DNA of 64,000 nucleotides, taken from NCBI RefSeq assembly GCF_017696175.1, contig NZ_JAAORE010000003.1:62001-126000 (forward strand), given 5' to 3'. The first letter of the stretch is position 1. Each line of letters starts with the position of its first letter. This DNA is from Prochlorococcus marinus XMU1404 (lineage in GTDB: Bacteria; Cyanobacteriota; Cyanobacteriia; PCC-6307; Cyanobiaceae). The notes beneath the pieces were generated by a model, which did not search any database, had not been told where the DNA came from, and saw nothing but the letters and a program-made list of their open reading frames with translations. The translations under genes were made by a program, and so were the position numbers. This document shows positions 1 through 9,973 of the stretch, one piece after another.

Positions 1-25
1 TCTCTACTTCTGCTTTTAAAAAGAA

Positions 26-1087
26 ATGTTTGATTTAATAAAAAAAAATATAAATCTAAGAAGTGGAATTATATTGCTTTCTCTAGCTATATTTTTCGTT
101 TTTATAACCAATTCCTTCAAGAAAAATAAGTCAAAAGATATTTCTGATTTTGTAGTTCAAGTCGAAAAGGGAATCCTCTCAGATTCAATTAATACTAGTG
201 GTGAAGTAAAAGCAATAAGGACAAGCAATATAGGGACTCGGAAGCAAGGCGTAATAAAAGAAATCAAAGTAGATGAGGGCGATCTTGTAAAAAAAGATCA
301 GGTTTTAGCTTCTCTTGATGATAAAGACTTTATCTATAAAATTGAAGAACTTGAATTAAATTTAGAAAAACAAAAATCTGAATTTTCAAGAAGGGAATAT
401 TTATATCAAGAAGGTGCGGTAAGTAAAGAAGACTATGAAAGTTATAAAAATAACTACAACATTAGTAGAGCCAAGCTTAATGATGCAAAAGCTGAAAAAA
501 GTTTCTATTTAATTAAAGCTCCTTATGGAGGAAAGATAACTGCAAAATATGCTGAGATAGGATCTTATATCACACCAAGTACAAACTTAAGTACAGACCC
601 TAAAACCAAAAACTTTATTTTTGAACTATCAGAGGGGCTAGAAATTGTTGCTAAAGTTCCTGAGAGTGACATTGGCAGAATAAAAATAGGTCAAGAAGCC
701 TCAGTAAGAATTGAGGCTTATCCCTCAAAAAAATATAGTGCCATAGTTAAAAAAATAGCTACTAGAGCTGTAAAAGATAACAATGTAACCTCATTCGAAG
801 TAACTTTAAATTTTAAAGATATTTCTGAAGAAATTAAAATTGGAATGACAGCAGATCTTGAATTCAGAGTCGAAGGTAATGAAGAAAAAATCTTAGTGCC
901 AACAGTTTCTATTGTCACAGAAAAAGGTGAAAAGGGAATTTTGAAAGTTGATAAAAACAATTCTCCCAAATTTGAAAAAATTGAAATTGGTATTAGTAGT
1001 GGAAATAAAACTTCAGTAATTGATGGATTAGAACCTGGAGAAAAAATCTTTATTGATATTCCACCTTGGGCTAAGAAGAGAAAATGA
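26..1087 (+). CDS. HlyD-type membrane fusion (efflux adaptor) protein
   Basis: Periplasmic adaptor that would link an inner-membrane exporter (MacB-like ABC or similar) to the outer membrane. One N-terminal membrane helix lies at about residues 12-29. A lipoyl/biotinyl-like half domain follows at about 75-99 (GVIKEIKVDEGD), then a coiled-coil hairpin at about 103-160. The returning lipoyl half (IKAPYGGKITA, about 163-173) and beta-barrel region complete the protein. At 353 residues it is normal for the family. Its stop overlaps the polA start by four bases (ATGA). The exporter gene is probably upstream, outside the window. The substrate cannot be told. Confidence 0.85.
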   Translation: MFDLIKKNINLRSGIILLSLAIFFVFITNSFKKNKSKDISDFVVQVEKGILSDSINTSGEVKAIRTSNIGTRKQGVIKEIKVDEGDLVKKDQVLASLDDKDFIYKIEELELNLEKQKSEFSRREYLYQEGAVSKEDYESYKNNYNISRAKLNDAKAEKSFYLIKAPYGGKITAKYAEIGSYITPSTNLSTDPKTKNFIFELSEGLEIVAKVPESDIGRIKIGQEASVRIEAYPSKKYSAIVKKIATRAVKDNNVTSFEVTLNFKDISEEIKIGMTADLEFRVEGNEEKILVPTVSIVTEKGEKGILKVDKNNSPKFEKIEIGISSGNKTSVIDGLEPGEKIFIDIPPWAKKRK

Positions 1088-4014
1088 GCTTAAAATCTGA
1101 AAACTCTAAAAAACCAATTTTACTTTTAGTCGATGGTCATTCACTTGCTTTTAGAAGCTTCTATGCATTTAGCAAAGGGATTGATGGAGGTTTAACAACC
1201 AAAGAGGGATTCCCAACAAGTGTGACTTATGGATTTCTAAAAAGCCTTCTTGATAATTGCAAAAATATTAGTCCTGAGGGTGTTTGTATTACTTTTGATA
1301 CCGAAAAACCTACTTTCAGACATGAATTAGATCCAAATTATAAGGCTAATAGAGATGTAGCACCAGATGTTTTTTTTCAGGATATTGAACAACTAGAAAT
1401 AATTTTAGAAGAAAGCCTTAATTTACCAATTTACAAGTCTCCTGGTTACGAAGCAGATGATCTCTTAGGCACAATTGCAAATGATGCTTCTTCTAAAGGA
1501 TGGTGCGTAAATATTCTTTCTGGGGATCGGGACTTATTTCAATTAGTAGATGATCAAAAAGACATTTATGTACTTTATATGGGTGGTGGTCCATATGCAA
1601 AAAGTGGTAATCCGACTCTTATTAATGAAAATGGAGTAAAAGAAAAATTAGGGGTTGCGCCAGAAAGAGTAGTTGATCTTAAAGCTCTAACTGGTGATAG
1701 TTCTGATAATATTCCTGGTATTAAAGGGGTAGGTCCAAAAACTGCAATTAATCTACTAAAAGAAAACGATACACTTGATGGGATTTATCAGGCTTTGGAC
1801 AAGATTCAGCAGAACAATGATAAAAAACATAAAGGATTCATCAAAGGTTCGGTTATAGAAAAGCTCAGAAACGATAAGCATAATGCTTTTCTTTCCAGGG
1901 ATTTAGCAAAAATAAATACTGAAGTGCCTTTGATATTAAGTGATGGTTATGAATTAAAAAATATAAATCAAGAACTTCTCTCAGAGTCACTGCAAAAACT
2001 TGAATTATCAACACTACTTCGGCAAATTGATATTTTCAATTCAACTTTTAGTAAAGGTGGTTTTGACAAAAATAACGTGGCTAAAGAGGAGGAGAAAGAT
2101 CCAAAGGTCTCTAGTAAAAGTGAGTTAGAAAATAGTGAAAATAAAATCCCTAAAATCAAAGTAACTGTTGTAAATAATTTTGAATTACTTTATAAATTAA
2201 TTCAAAGATTAGAAAAGACCAATGAGATAGTTTCTTTAGATACAGAGACTAATAGTTTAAATCCAATCGATGCGGAACTTGTTGGGATAGGATTATGTCT
2301 TGGAGAAGAAACTGATGATTTATTTTATATACCTCTTGGTCATCAAACAAAAAAAGAGACCCCCAATCAATTATCGATTGAAGATGTTTTCTCAAAACTA
2401 AGAACTTGGATAGAAGATCCAAAAAAAGAAAAAGCACTCCAAAATTCTAAATTTGACAGGCAAATATTTTTAAATCACGGACTTGATCTTAAAGGCGTAA
2501 CCTTTGACACCTTGTTAGCAGACTATCTTCTAAATAATCAGGAGAAGCATGGGTTGAGTGAAATTAGTTTTAGATTATTTGGATTTAAGCCTCCTTCATT
2601 TAAGGAAACAGTTGGGAAAAATAAAGACTTTTCTTTTGTTGATATTGATGAAGCTAGTATTTACTGCGGTTATGATGTATTTCTAACTTTTAAGATTGTC
2701 AAAATTTTTAAAGAAAGATTTTCAACAGAAAAAAATGAATTAATCAAATTGTTCGAAGAAATCGAGCTTCCCTTAGAGCCGGTATTGTCTCAAATGGAAA
2801 TGAATGGAATAACCATCGATATCCCTTATTTAGATAAACTCTCAAGAGAACTAAAAAGTACCTTAGAAGATATTGAAAGTAAAGTTTATGAATTAGCAAA
2901 GGAGACTTTTAATCTATCTTCACCAAAACAACTTGGTGAGATCTTGTTTGAAAAATTAAATTTGGATAAGAAAAAATCACGGAAAACAAAAACGGGATGG
3001 AGTACAGATGCAGTAGTTCTTGAAAGATTAGTCGACGAACATGAAATAATCCAACATTTAATAAAACACAGAACTCTTAGCAAATTACTTAGCACCTATA
3101 TTGATGCTCTTCCAAATCTTATAAACGAAAAGACAGGAAGAGTTCATACAAACTTTAATCAAGCTGCTACAGCGACTGGGAGACTGAGTAGTAGCAATCC
3201 TAATCTTCAAAATATCCCGGTCAGGACTGAATTTAGTAGGAGAATCAGAAAAGCATTCTTGCCTGAAAAAAATTGGAAACTTTTATCAGCTGATTATTCT
3301 CAGATCGAATTAAGAATACTTGCTCACTTAGCGGATGAAGAAATACTAATTAATGCGTTTCATAAAAATGATGACATTCATTCTTTGACTGCAAGATTAA
3401 TTTTCGAGAAAGAAGAAATATCATCTGACGAAAGGAGAGTTGGGAAAACAATAAATTTTGGAGTTATCTATGGTATGGGTATAAAAAAGTTTGCCCGTTC
3501 AACAGGAGTAAGTACTTCAGAGGCAAAAGAATTCCTAATAAAATACAAAGAAAGATATTCAAAAATTTTCAAATTTCTTGAACTCCAAGAAAGGCTCGCC
3601 TTATCAAAAGGTTATGTAAAAACAATTTTTGGTCGAAAAAGAGAATTTAAGTTTGATAAAAATGGACTTGGAAGATTAATAGGGAAAGATCCTTACGAAA
3701 TTGACTTGCAATCTGCAAGAAGGGCTGGCATGGAAGCACAGTCATTAAGAGCCGCAGCTAATGCACCAATTCAGGGTTCAAGTGCAGACATTATTAAGAT
3801 TGCAATGGTTCAACTAAATAAGAAATTCATAGAAATGAATATTCCCGCAAAAATGCTTTTGCAAGTACATGATGAATTATTGTTTGAAGTTGAACCAGAT
3901 TCTTTGGAAATTACAACGAAATTAGTGAAGAAGACTATGGAAGATTGTGTAAAATTAAATGTGCCCCTTTTAGTTGATATTGGTATTGGAGATAATTGGA
4001 TGGAGACAAAATAA
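1084..4014 (+). CDS. polA: DNA polymerase I
   Basis: Gap-filling and repair polymerase that removes Okazaki primers. Three domains are visible: an N-terminal 5' nuclease (starting DGHSLAFRSFYAF), a 3'-5' exonuclease, and a family-A polymerase. The exonuclease keeps LDTETN near residue 386, KFD in motif II and a Y-x3-D motif III, so proofreading looks intact. The polymerase has motif A DYSQIELR (about 737), the O-helix KTINFGVIYG (about 785) and motif C VHDELLFEV (about 927). The 976-residue length is usual. The ATG start overlaps the preceding adaptor gene's stop, suggesting translational coupling. Confidence 0.98.
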   Translation: MSLKSENSKKPILLLVDGHSLAFRSFYAFSKGIDGGLTTKEGFPTSVTYGFLKSLLDNCKNISPEGVCITFDTEKPTFRHELDPNYKANRDVAPDVFFQDIEQLEIILEESLNLPIYKSPGYEADDLLGTIANDASSKGWCVNILSGDRDLFQLVDDQKDIYVLYMGGGPYAKSGNPTLINENGVKEKLGVAPERVVDLKALTGDSSDNIPGIKGVGPKTAINLLKENDTLDGIYQALDKIQQNNDKKHKGFIKGSVIEKLRNDKHNAFLSRDLAKINTEVPLILSDGYELKNINQELLSESLQKLELSTLLRQIDIFNSTFSKGGFDKNNVAKEEEKDPKVSSKSELENSENKIPKIKVTVVNNFELLYKLIQRLEKTNEIVSLDTETNSLNPIDAELVGIGLCLGEETDDLFYIPLGHQTKKETPNQLSIEDVFSKLRTWIEDPKKEKALQNSKFDRQIFLNHGLDLKGVTFDTLLADYLLNNQEKHGLSEISFRLFGFKPPSFKETVGKNKDFSFVDIDEASIYCGYDVFLTFKIVKIFKERFSTEKNELIKLFEEIELPLEPVLSQMEMNGITIDIPYLDKLSRELKSTLEDIESKVYELAKETFNLSSPKQLGEILFEKLNLDKKKSRKTKTGWSTDAVVLERLVDEHEIIQHLIKHRTLSKLLSTYIDALPNLINEKTGRVHTNFNQAATATGRLSSSNPNLQNIPVRTEFSRRIRKAFLPEKNWKLLSADYSQIELRILAHLADEEILINAFHKNDDIHSLTARLIFEKEEISSDERRVGKTINFGVIYGMGIKKFARSTGVSTSEAKEFLIKYKERYSKIFKFLELQERLALSKGYVKTIFGRKREFKFDKNGLGRLIGKDPYEIDLQSARRAGMEAQSLRAAANAPIQGSSADIIKIAMVQLNKKFIEMNIPAKMLLQVHDELLFEVEPDSLEITTKLVKKTMEDCVKLNVPLLVDIGIGDNWMETK

Positions 4015-4038
4015 ACCTTATGAAATACTTAATTTAAG

Positions 4039-5508
4039 ATGATCAAACTTTTTAATACTTTAAGCAAAAGAGTTGAGGTTTTTAAGCCTATTGATGATTT
4101 AGTAAAAATTTATTGTTGTGGAGTAACTGTTTATGATTTATGTCATCTTGGTCATGCAAGAAGTTATATAGCTTGGGATGTATTGAGAAGATTCTTAATT
4201 TACAGTGATTTCAAAGTAAAGTATGTCCAGAATTTTACAGATATTGATGACAAGATCTTAAAAAGGGCGAAAGAAGAAAATAGTTCAATGAAGGCAGTCT
4301 CAGAGAAAAATATTATTGAATTTCACAAAGATATGGATGCTTTAGGAATTATGCGCCCGGATAGTATGCCAAGAGCAACGAGTCATATTTGCAATATTTG
4401 CTCTTTCATAACAATACTTGAGGACAAAGGTTATGCATATTCTAGGGATGGAGATGTTTATTATTCTGTATTTAAAAATAAAAATTATGGAAAACTAAGT
4501 AATCAAAACATACAAGAACAAAATATCAATCAGCAAGGAAGAATGGCTAATGATGAAAATACTAAAAAACTTAATCCGCAGGATTTTGCACTATGGAAAA
4601 AAGCCAAAGATGATGAACCATATTTTGATTCGCCATGGGGTAAAGGTAGGCCAGGATGGCACATTGAATGTTCGGCGATGGTTAAAGATGAATTAGGAGA
4701 TACTATTGATATCCATTTAGGAGGTTCTGATTTAATTTTTCCACATCATGAAAATGAAATCGCCCAATCAGAAGCAGCAAATGGCAAAAAGCTAGCAAAT
4801 TATTGGTTACACAATGGGATGGTCAATGTAAATGGGCAGAAGATGAGTAAATCCCTGAAAAATTTTAAAACAATAAGAGAACTAATTAAGTCAGGCATAA
4901 GTCCAATGACTTTGCGATATTTTGTTATGACTGTAAATTATAGGAAACCACTTGATTTCACTGAAGATGCTTTAAAAAGTGCTTCAGAAGCTTGGAAAAA
5001 CATTAATTTAGCCCTCTCTTTTATGGAGATTACAAAAAATGCTTTTATATCTATTAATAAAAATGAATCTATCGAAGGAAAATATAAAGATACAATAAGT
5101 TTTGAATTATCTCAAAAAAAGCTTAAATTTTCTGAAGCTTTGAGTAATGACCTTAATACAGCAGGAGCTATTGCAATAATTTATGATTTAGCCAAACCAT
5201 TAAAAAACTTTTTAAACCAATTTCAAAGGGTTGAAAGTTTTGAAATAAATCTAAATGAAAAATTTTTTCTACTTGAGAATTTTAAAACCCTTAAAGAGTT
5301 AACTGAGGTACTTGGACTAAAGAAAGAGGATTTAATAATCGAAAGCAAAATAAAAGAAGAAGAAATATCATTGCTTATTAATGAAAGATTAGAAGCAAAA
5401 AAGGGAAAGAATTATGAGAGAGCCGATGAAATTAGGAATTTGTTAAAAGGGAAAGGTATTGAACTTATTGATAATTCTAAGGAGATAACAACATGGATAA
5501 GAGTCTAA
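4039..5508 (+). CDS. cysS: Cysteinyl-tRNA synthetase
   Basis: Charges tRNA-Cys in the cytosol. This class I enzyme shows a HIGH-type motif (HLGH, about residues 36-39) and the KMSKS loop (about 268-272). Likely zinc ligands are visible: the cysteine pair in YCCGVTVYD near the N-terminus, HIEC and HHENE. The 489-residue length is typical, with the usual helical C-terminal anticodon region. It follows polA by 24 bases on the same strand and may be cotranscribed with it. Confidence 0.98.
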   Translation: MIKLFNTLSKRVEVFKPIDDLVKIYCCGVTVYDLCHLGHARSYIAWDVLRRFLIYSDFKVKYVQNFTDIDDKILKRAKEENSSMKAVSEKNIIEFHKDMDALGIMRPDSMPRATSHICNICSFITILEDKGYAYSRDGDVYYSVFKNKNYGKLSNQNIQEQNINQQGRMANDENTKKLNPQDFALWKKAKDDEPYFDSPWGKGRPGWHIECSAMVKDELGDTIDIHLGGSDLIFPHHENEIAQSEAANGKKLANYWLHNGMVNVNGQKMSKSLKNFKTIRELIKSGISPMTLRYFVMTVNYRKPLDFTEDALKSASEAWKNINLALSFMEITKNAFISINKNESIEGKYKDTISFELSQKKLKFSEALSNDLNTAGAIAIIYDLAKPLKNFLNQFQRVESFEINLNEKFFLLENFKTLKELTEVLGLKKEDLIIESKIKEEEISLLINERLEAKKGKNYERADEIRNLLKGKGIELIDNSKEITTWIRV

Positions 5509-5590
5509 ATTTTAAGAAAAAAACCAATTTAAGACTTTTGTTTTTTAAATACACCTTTAAATGGGAAGATATTAGAAATATCAGAGAAAA

Positions 5591-6820
5591 TTGAAATACA
5601 TTACTGTGCTCGGTTCTACTGGTTCAATAGGGACTCAAACTCTCGAAATAGCTAGTGAGAAGCCTGATAAGTTTAAAGCCATAGCTCTTTCGGCAGGAAG
5701 AAATATTAATTTATTAACTGAACAAGTTAAAACACATAAACCAGAAGTAGTTGCAGTTGAGGATGAAAACCTTTTAAAAGATTTAAAAGATAATATTAAT
5801 AACTTAGATTTGGATAGTGCTCCCTTGGTTTTGGGAGGAAAGGAGGGGATTAACACCGTTGCAGCGTGGGATAAGGCAGATACTGTGGTAACCGGGATAG
5901 TAGGCTGTGCAGGCTTAATTCCAACAATGTCAGCGATTAATGCGGGAAAAAATATTGCACTTGCTAACAAAGAAACTTTAATTGCAGCAGGGCCAATTGT
6001 TATTCCTGCATTAAAGAAAAATAATAGTAGGCTTTTACCTGCTGATTCAGAACACTCTGCTATCTTTCAATGTTTACAAGGATTGCCTAATTATGAAAAT
6101 GCAGATTTTTCAACAGGAGAGATGCCTGAGGGGTTAAAAGCCATACATTTAACTGCTTCTGGTGGTGCCTTCAGAGATTGGGCCGTTGAGGATTTAAAGC
6201 ATGTCACAGTGGAAGATGCGACTTCGCATCCTAATTGGGATATGGGAAAAAAAATAACGGTAGATTCTGCAACTCTTATGAACAAGGGATTAGAAGTTAT
6301 AGAAGCTCATTATTTATTTGGGACCCCTTACGAAAATATCGAAATAGTTATCCACCCTCAAAGTATTATTCATTCAATGATTGAGATGGAAGACTCTTCA
6401 GTATTAGCTCAATTAGGTTGGCCAGATATGAAGCTACCTATTTTGTATGCAATGAGTTGGCCTGAAAGATTTAAAACAAATTGGAAAAGATTAAACCTAA
6501 GTAAAATTGGAAAATTAACTTTTAAAGAGCCAGACGAGTTTAAATATCCATGCATGGGACTTGCCTATGCCGCAGGTAAATCTTCTGGGACTATGCCTGC
6601 AGTCTTAAATGCTGCTAATGAAATGGCTGTAGAACAATTCCTTAAAGAAAAAATTTCTTTTCAAGAAATTCCAACATTTATAAGTAAAGCTTGTGAATCA
6701 CATATGGAGAATTTGAATTTGAGTCCTGAATTGGAGGATATTCTTGAAGTAGACAATTGGGCCAGACTTTTTGTTAAGCAAGAAATTAAAAAAGGAAAAA
6801 AATACGTAAGTATTAGATAA
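5591..6820 (+). CDS. dxr: 1-deoxy-D-xylulose 5-phosphate reductoisomerase
   Basis: Second step of the MEP isoprenoid pathway: NADPH-dependent conversion of DXP to MEP, feeding carotenoids, quinones and phytyl chains. The N-terminus has the Rossmann fingerprint [11 protein letters not shown]. The substrate and metal region is seen in [39 protein letters not shown] and NAANE. At 409 residues it is full length. The start is TTG, and the fingerprint begins six codons in, so no longer N-terminus is needed. The next gene begins two bases after its stop. Confidence 0.97.
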   Translation: MKYITVLGSTGSIGTQTLEIASEKPDKFKAIALSAGRNINLLTEQVKTHKPEVVAVEDENLLKDLKDNINNLDLDSAPLVLGGKEGINTVAAWDKADTVVTGIVGCAGLIPTMSAINAGKNIALANKETLIAAGPIVIPALKKNNSRLLPADSEHSAIFQCLQGLPNYENADFSTGEMPEGLKAIHLTASGGAFRDWAVEDLKHVTVEDATSHPNWDMGKKITVDSATLMNKGLEVIEAHYLFGTPYENIEIVIHPQSIIHSMIEMEDSSVLAQLGWPDMKLPILYAMSWPERFKTNWKRLNLSKIGKLTFKEPDEFKYPCMGLAYAAGKSSGTMPAVLNAANEMAVEQFLKEKISFQEIPTFISKACESHMENLNLSPELEDILEVDNWARLFVKQEIKKGKKYVSIR

Positions 6821-6822
6821 AA

Positions 6823-7167
6823 GTGAATATTAAAAAGCATCTTCTACTATGCGCAACCCCCACAAAACAGAAATGCTTTAAAGGCAATGAAGGTGAAAAA
6901 ACATGGGAATGTCTGAAAAAGACTTTAAAAAAATTTGAGAATGATCCCTCTACTAAAAACGTTCATATATTAAGATCAAAAGCTGACTGTTTAAGGATAT
7001 GTAAGAATGGCCCAATTCTTCTTATCTGGCCTGACGGTATTTGGTACGAAAAAGTTTCTCCAGAAAAAATTTCAGAAATTTTTACCTCACATATTATTAA
7101 CGGTAAGCCAGTAGAAAAATGGATTTTTAAAAAAACACCATTTTTAAATAGTCCTAGATACTCATAA
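6823..7167 (+). CDS. Thioredoxin-fold [2Fe-2S] ferredoxin-like protein
   Basis: Small protein (114 residues) with Cys10, Cys18, Cys56 and Cys60. The spacing (C-x7-C, then C-x3-C) fits the thioredoxin-like [2Fe-2S] ferredoxin family (NuoE/shethna type). An aromatic WPDGIWY segment follows, as is common in stand-alone cyanobacterial members. The redox partner is unknown. The start is GTG two bases after dxr, so the two genes are likely cotranscribed. Its 3' end overlaps the convergent hydrolase gene by 14 bases. Confidence 0.8.
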   Translation: MNIKKHLLLCATPTKQKCFKGNEGEKTWECLKKTLKKFENDPSTKNVHILRSKADCLRICKNGPILLIWPDGIWYEKVSPEKISEIFTSHIINGKPVEKWIFKKTPFLNSPRYS

Positions 7168-8239
7168 ACCAGTTCTTTACGACTTCATCTGACCAGCAGC
7201 CATTAATCGAGTGGAAACCATTGTGACCTCCTTTTTCAGTTATAAAAATAGTAAATTTATCAATAGATTCTTTTCTTAAATTTAAAGTATCCTTATATGG
7301 AACCCAAGGATCATCCTTGGCATGAATAAAAAGCATTAGAGGTAATTTTTTTATTGAGTTTTGGATTCTAGATATTGGCGAAGCTTTAGCATAATAATCT
7401 TCTAAAGAATTAAATCCCCAACAAGGAGCTGTAAATTTTTGATCAAATTCCCTTATACTTTTTAAATTTCTAATTTTTTTTCTTAATTTCTCGTTATTAA
7501 GAATTTTGCCTTCATCATTATATCCGTCCCATAACTGATTTTTTAAGCGGTGAAGTAACCATTTTTGGTAGACATAATTTCTAGGTTTCTCAATACAGAG
7601 ACTGCATGATGATAAATCTAAAGGACTACTTACGCAGGCTAGGCCGTATAAAAGTTTTTCTCTATTATTTTCATCGTAATCCAAGCAGGCATTTAAAAGA
7701 ATTGTTCCACCTAAAGATAATCCAACTCCGTAAATTGGAAGATTGTTCATTTTAATGAGATCTTTGAACTCTAACTTAATTAGTTTTTTAAAATATTTAA
7801 TTGCTGAAATAACATCACTCGAGCATCTGGCACAATAATTTCCCCTAGCTAAATATCTCGCAGGCCCAGATCCTCTTAGATTTAATTTGAGAACTCCAAA
7901 ACCATTATTTACTAATTTCCTAGAGATTCTTCTTAAACCAAATCGTTTAGTTGAGCCCCCTAACCCATGTGTAACGATAACAAAACCTTTAAGAGAGCTT
8001 AAGTTTTTAGGCAACTCTAAGAATCCCAGGAGATAATCGCATTCAAATTTTTCAGATAGTATTTTATTAATTGGAAAGAATATTTTTTTATTTTTTTTTG
8101 ATTTACCAAAATCAATAACAAAAGTATCTCTCAAAGTTTGTAAGTCGCCACCTATCCAAGGTAAGACTTCCCGAAATGGCTTATTTTTTAAGTAATCTGA
8201 AAAACTTGAAGATATACTATTATTTCTCCCCAACTCCAA
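7154..8239 (-). CDS. Alpha/beta hydrolase, YheT-like
   Basis: Predicted cytosolic esterase/hydrolase of the YheT (EMB8-like) group. The oxyanion region is VTHGLGGSTKRFG, the nucleophile elbow is GVGLSLGG, the acid is in KDDPWVPY and the histidine in EKGGHNGF. At 361 residues it is a little longer than the usual 330-340. The substrate is unknown. Its start lies inside the last 20 bases of pntB on the same strand, so it may be translated from the transhydrogenase message. It overlaps the convergent ferredoxin-like gene at its own 3' end. Confidence 0.85.
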   Translation of the reverse strand: MELGRNNSISSSFSDYLKNKPFREVLPWIGGDLQTLRDTFVIDFGKSKKNKKIFFPINKILSEKFECDYLLGFLELPKNLSSLKGFVIVTHGLGGSTKRFGLRRISRKLVNNGFGVLKLNLRGSGPARYLARGNYCARCSSDVISAIKYFKKLIKLEFKDLIKMNNLPIYGVGLSLGGTILLNACLDYDENNREKLLYGLACVSSPLDLSSCSLCIEKPRNYVYQKWLLHRLKNQLWDGYNDEGKILNNEKLRKKIRNLKSIREFDQKFTAPCWGFNSLEDYYAKASPISRIQNSIKKLPLMLFIHAKDDPWVPYKDTLNLRKESIDKFTIFITEKGGHNGFHSINGCWSDEVVKNWFMSI

Positions 8240-9659
8240 GATCCTTTAATTCTCCAATAAGATCATTTAACACCTTCTTTGCATCACCAAAGACCATAGA
8301 AGTATTTGGTAGATCAAATAAATCATTTTTTATTCCTGAATAACCTGCACTCATACCTCTTTTAATTACAAATACCGTTCTTGCTTCCTGCACATCAAGA
8401 ACTGGCATGCCATATAAAGGAGAAGAACTATCATTTTTCGCCTGAGGATTAACTACATCATTTGCTCCTAAAACTAAAACGACATCCGTTGCTGGAAAAT
8501 CAGGATTTACAACGTCCATCTCTTTAAGTTGTTCGTAAGGAACATCTGCTTCTGCCAAAAGTACATTCATATGTCCCGGCATCCTCCCAGCTACAGGATG
8601 TATTGCATAGACAACTTCAATACCATTTTGTTCTAGTTTTTTTGTTACCTCCCTTAATGTATGTTGGGCTTGAGCTACTGCAAGACCATAGCCAGGAACA
8701 ATTATTACCTTGTTTGCAGCCTCTAAAGTCAATGCACATTCTTCAACACTACAAGAAGTTATATTTGTATATTCTCTTGATCCAGAAGAAGCAGTACTTT
8801 GCGCAGATAAAGAGCCTCCAAAAAGGACTGAAACCAAAGATCTATTCATACCCTTGCACATTACTTGAGTAAGTATTAAACCAGCGGCTCCAACCATTGC
8901 ACCTGCCACTATCAAAAGCTGACTATCTACAACAAAACCTGCTGCTGCTGCTGCTATTCCTGAGTAGCTATTTAATAGCGATATAACAACTGGCATATCA
9001 GCTCCACCAATTGGCAAAGTAACTCCGATACCCAATAAAGAAGAAACTATAACTAAAAGCCAAATAGAAATTGTATTGCCATTTATCAGATCAAAAAAAG
9101 CAATCAATGAAGCAACTGCAAAAACTATATTTACAAAATGTCTAACTTTGCTCTGAGTCCATCCTGGCGTTGACAACCAACCCTGTAACTTTGCCATTGC
9201 GACAATCGAACCAGTGAAAGTTATTGCACCTACAAATATAGAAACAGATATAGAAACTTCGTTAATAAGCGACTTAAAAAAATCAAGATTTTCTACACTA
9301 TTAGATATAGGGAAAATAGCTACTCCCAAGGCGACTAAAAGTGATGACATTCCACCACAACCATTAAACAATGCAACTGTTTCAGGCATGGATGTCATGG
9401 GTACTTTTTTTGCAAGTATTGCTCCGAACAAACTTCCTATGATTGATCCAATTATTATCCAAATCCAAGACTGAATAGGAATTCCAGATGTACCCAAATA
9501 AAAAGATAGTAATCCTATTACTGATAGCGACATTGCAAATGCAGCTAATCTATTAGCATCTCTTGCTGACTTTACTTTTGACAATCCTTTTATTCCCAAA
9601 GCCAGTAAAAGTACAGCTAGAAGGTCAATAATGAATTTAATGATTACAGGTAGATTCAT
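8220..9659 (-). CDS. pntB: NAD(P) transhydrogenase subunit beta
   Basis: Membrane subunit of the proton-translocating transhydrogenase, which uses the proton gradient to drive hydride transfer from NADH to NADP+. The first half is a series of hydrophobic helices (domain II). The C-terminal domain III binds NADP(H), with PGYGLAVAQAQ, IHPVAGRMPGHMNVLLAEA and VLGANDVVNP all clearly present. The 479-residue length is typical. It follows pntA-2 by eight bases, in the order pntA-1, pntA-2, pntB on the minus strand. Confidence 0.97.
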   Translation of the reverse strand: MNLPVIIKFIIDLLAVLLLALGIKGLSKVKSARDANRLAAFAMSLSVIGLLSFYLGTSGIPIQSWIWIIIGSIIGSLFGAILAKKVPMTSMPETVALFNGCGGMSSLLVALGVAIFPISNSVENLDFFKSLINEVSISVSIFVGAITFTGSIVAMAKLQGWLSTPGWTQSKVRHFVNIVFAVASLIAFFDLINGNTISIWLLVIVSSLLGIGVTLPIGGADMPVVISLLNSYSGIAAAAAGFVVDSQLLIVAGAMVGAAGLILTQVMCKGMNRSLVSVLFGGSLSAQSTASSGSREYTNITSCSVEECALTLEAANKVIIVPGYGLAVAQAQHTLREVTKKLEQNGIEVVYAIHPVAGRMPGHMNVLLAEADVPYEQLKEMDVVNPDFPATDVVLVLGANDVVNPQAKNDSSSPLYGMPVLDVQEARTVFVIKRGMSAGYSGIKNDLFDLPNTSMVFGDAKKVLNDLIGELKDLGVGEK

Positions 9660-9667
9660 GCTAATAA

Positions 9668-9961
9668 TTACTTTTTATTTGATGGTTTACGGCTAAACAT
9701 TGCGAGCATTCGATCAGTTACAAAGAAACCTCCCACAACATTGAAAAGAGCGAATCCAAGAGAAACTGAACCAATAATTAAAAGAGGCACATTTTCTCCT
9801 GCTTTTACAATTAAAGTCAAAGCTGCAAGCATTGTTATTCCTGAAATTGCATTTGCTCCACTCATTAAAGGTGTGTGAAGCGTAGGAGGAACTTTCCCAA
9901 TTAACTCGAGACCTAATAAACTACCAAGTAAAAGAACCCAAAGAAGACTTATAAAAGACAT
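9668..9961 (-). CDS. pntA: NAD(P) transhydrogenase subunit alpha, part 2
   Basis: Small membrane protein of 97 residues carrying the transmembrane C-terminal part of the alpha subunit as a separate gene. It has about three hydrophobic helices and the conserved segment TPLMSGANAISGI, found in domain II of all transhydrogenases. It joins pntB and the soluble part-1 protein to form the complex in the thylakoid or plasma membrane. The split alpha subunit is normal in cyanobacteria and several other bacteria, so it is not a broken gene. Confidence 0.95.
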   Translation of the reverse strand: MSFISLLWVLLLGSLLGLELIGKVPPTLHTPLMSGANAISGITMLAALTLIVKAGENVPLLIIGSVSLGFALFNVVGGFFVTDRMLAMFSRKPSNKK

Positions 9962-9973
9962 AATTTTAAGACC

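Noticed and set aside
1-25. End of an upstream gene at the window start
   Set aside because: Only 25 bases; more than one frame ends soon after, so no call can be supported.
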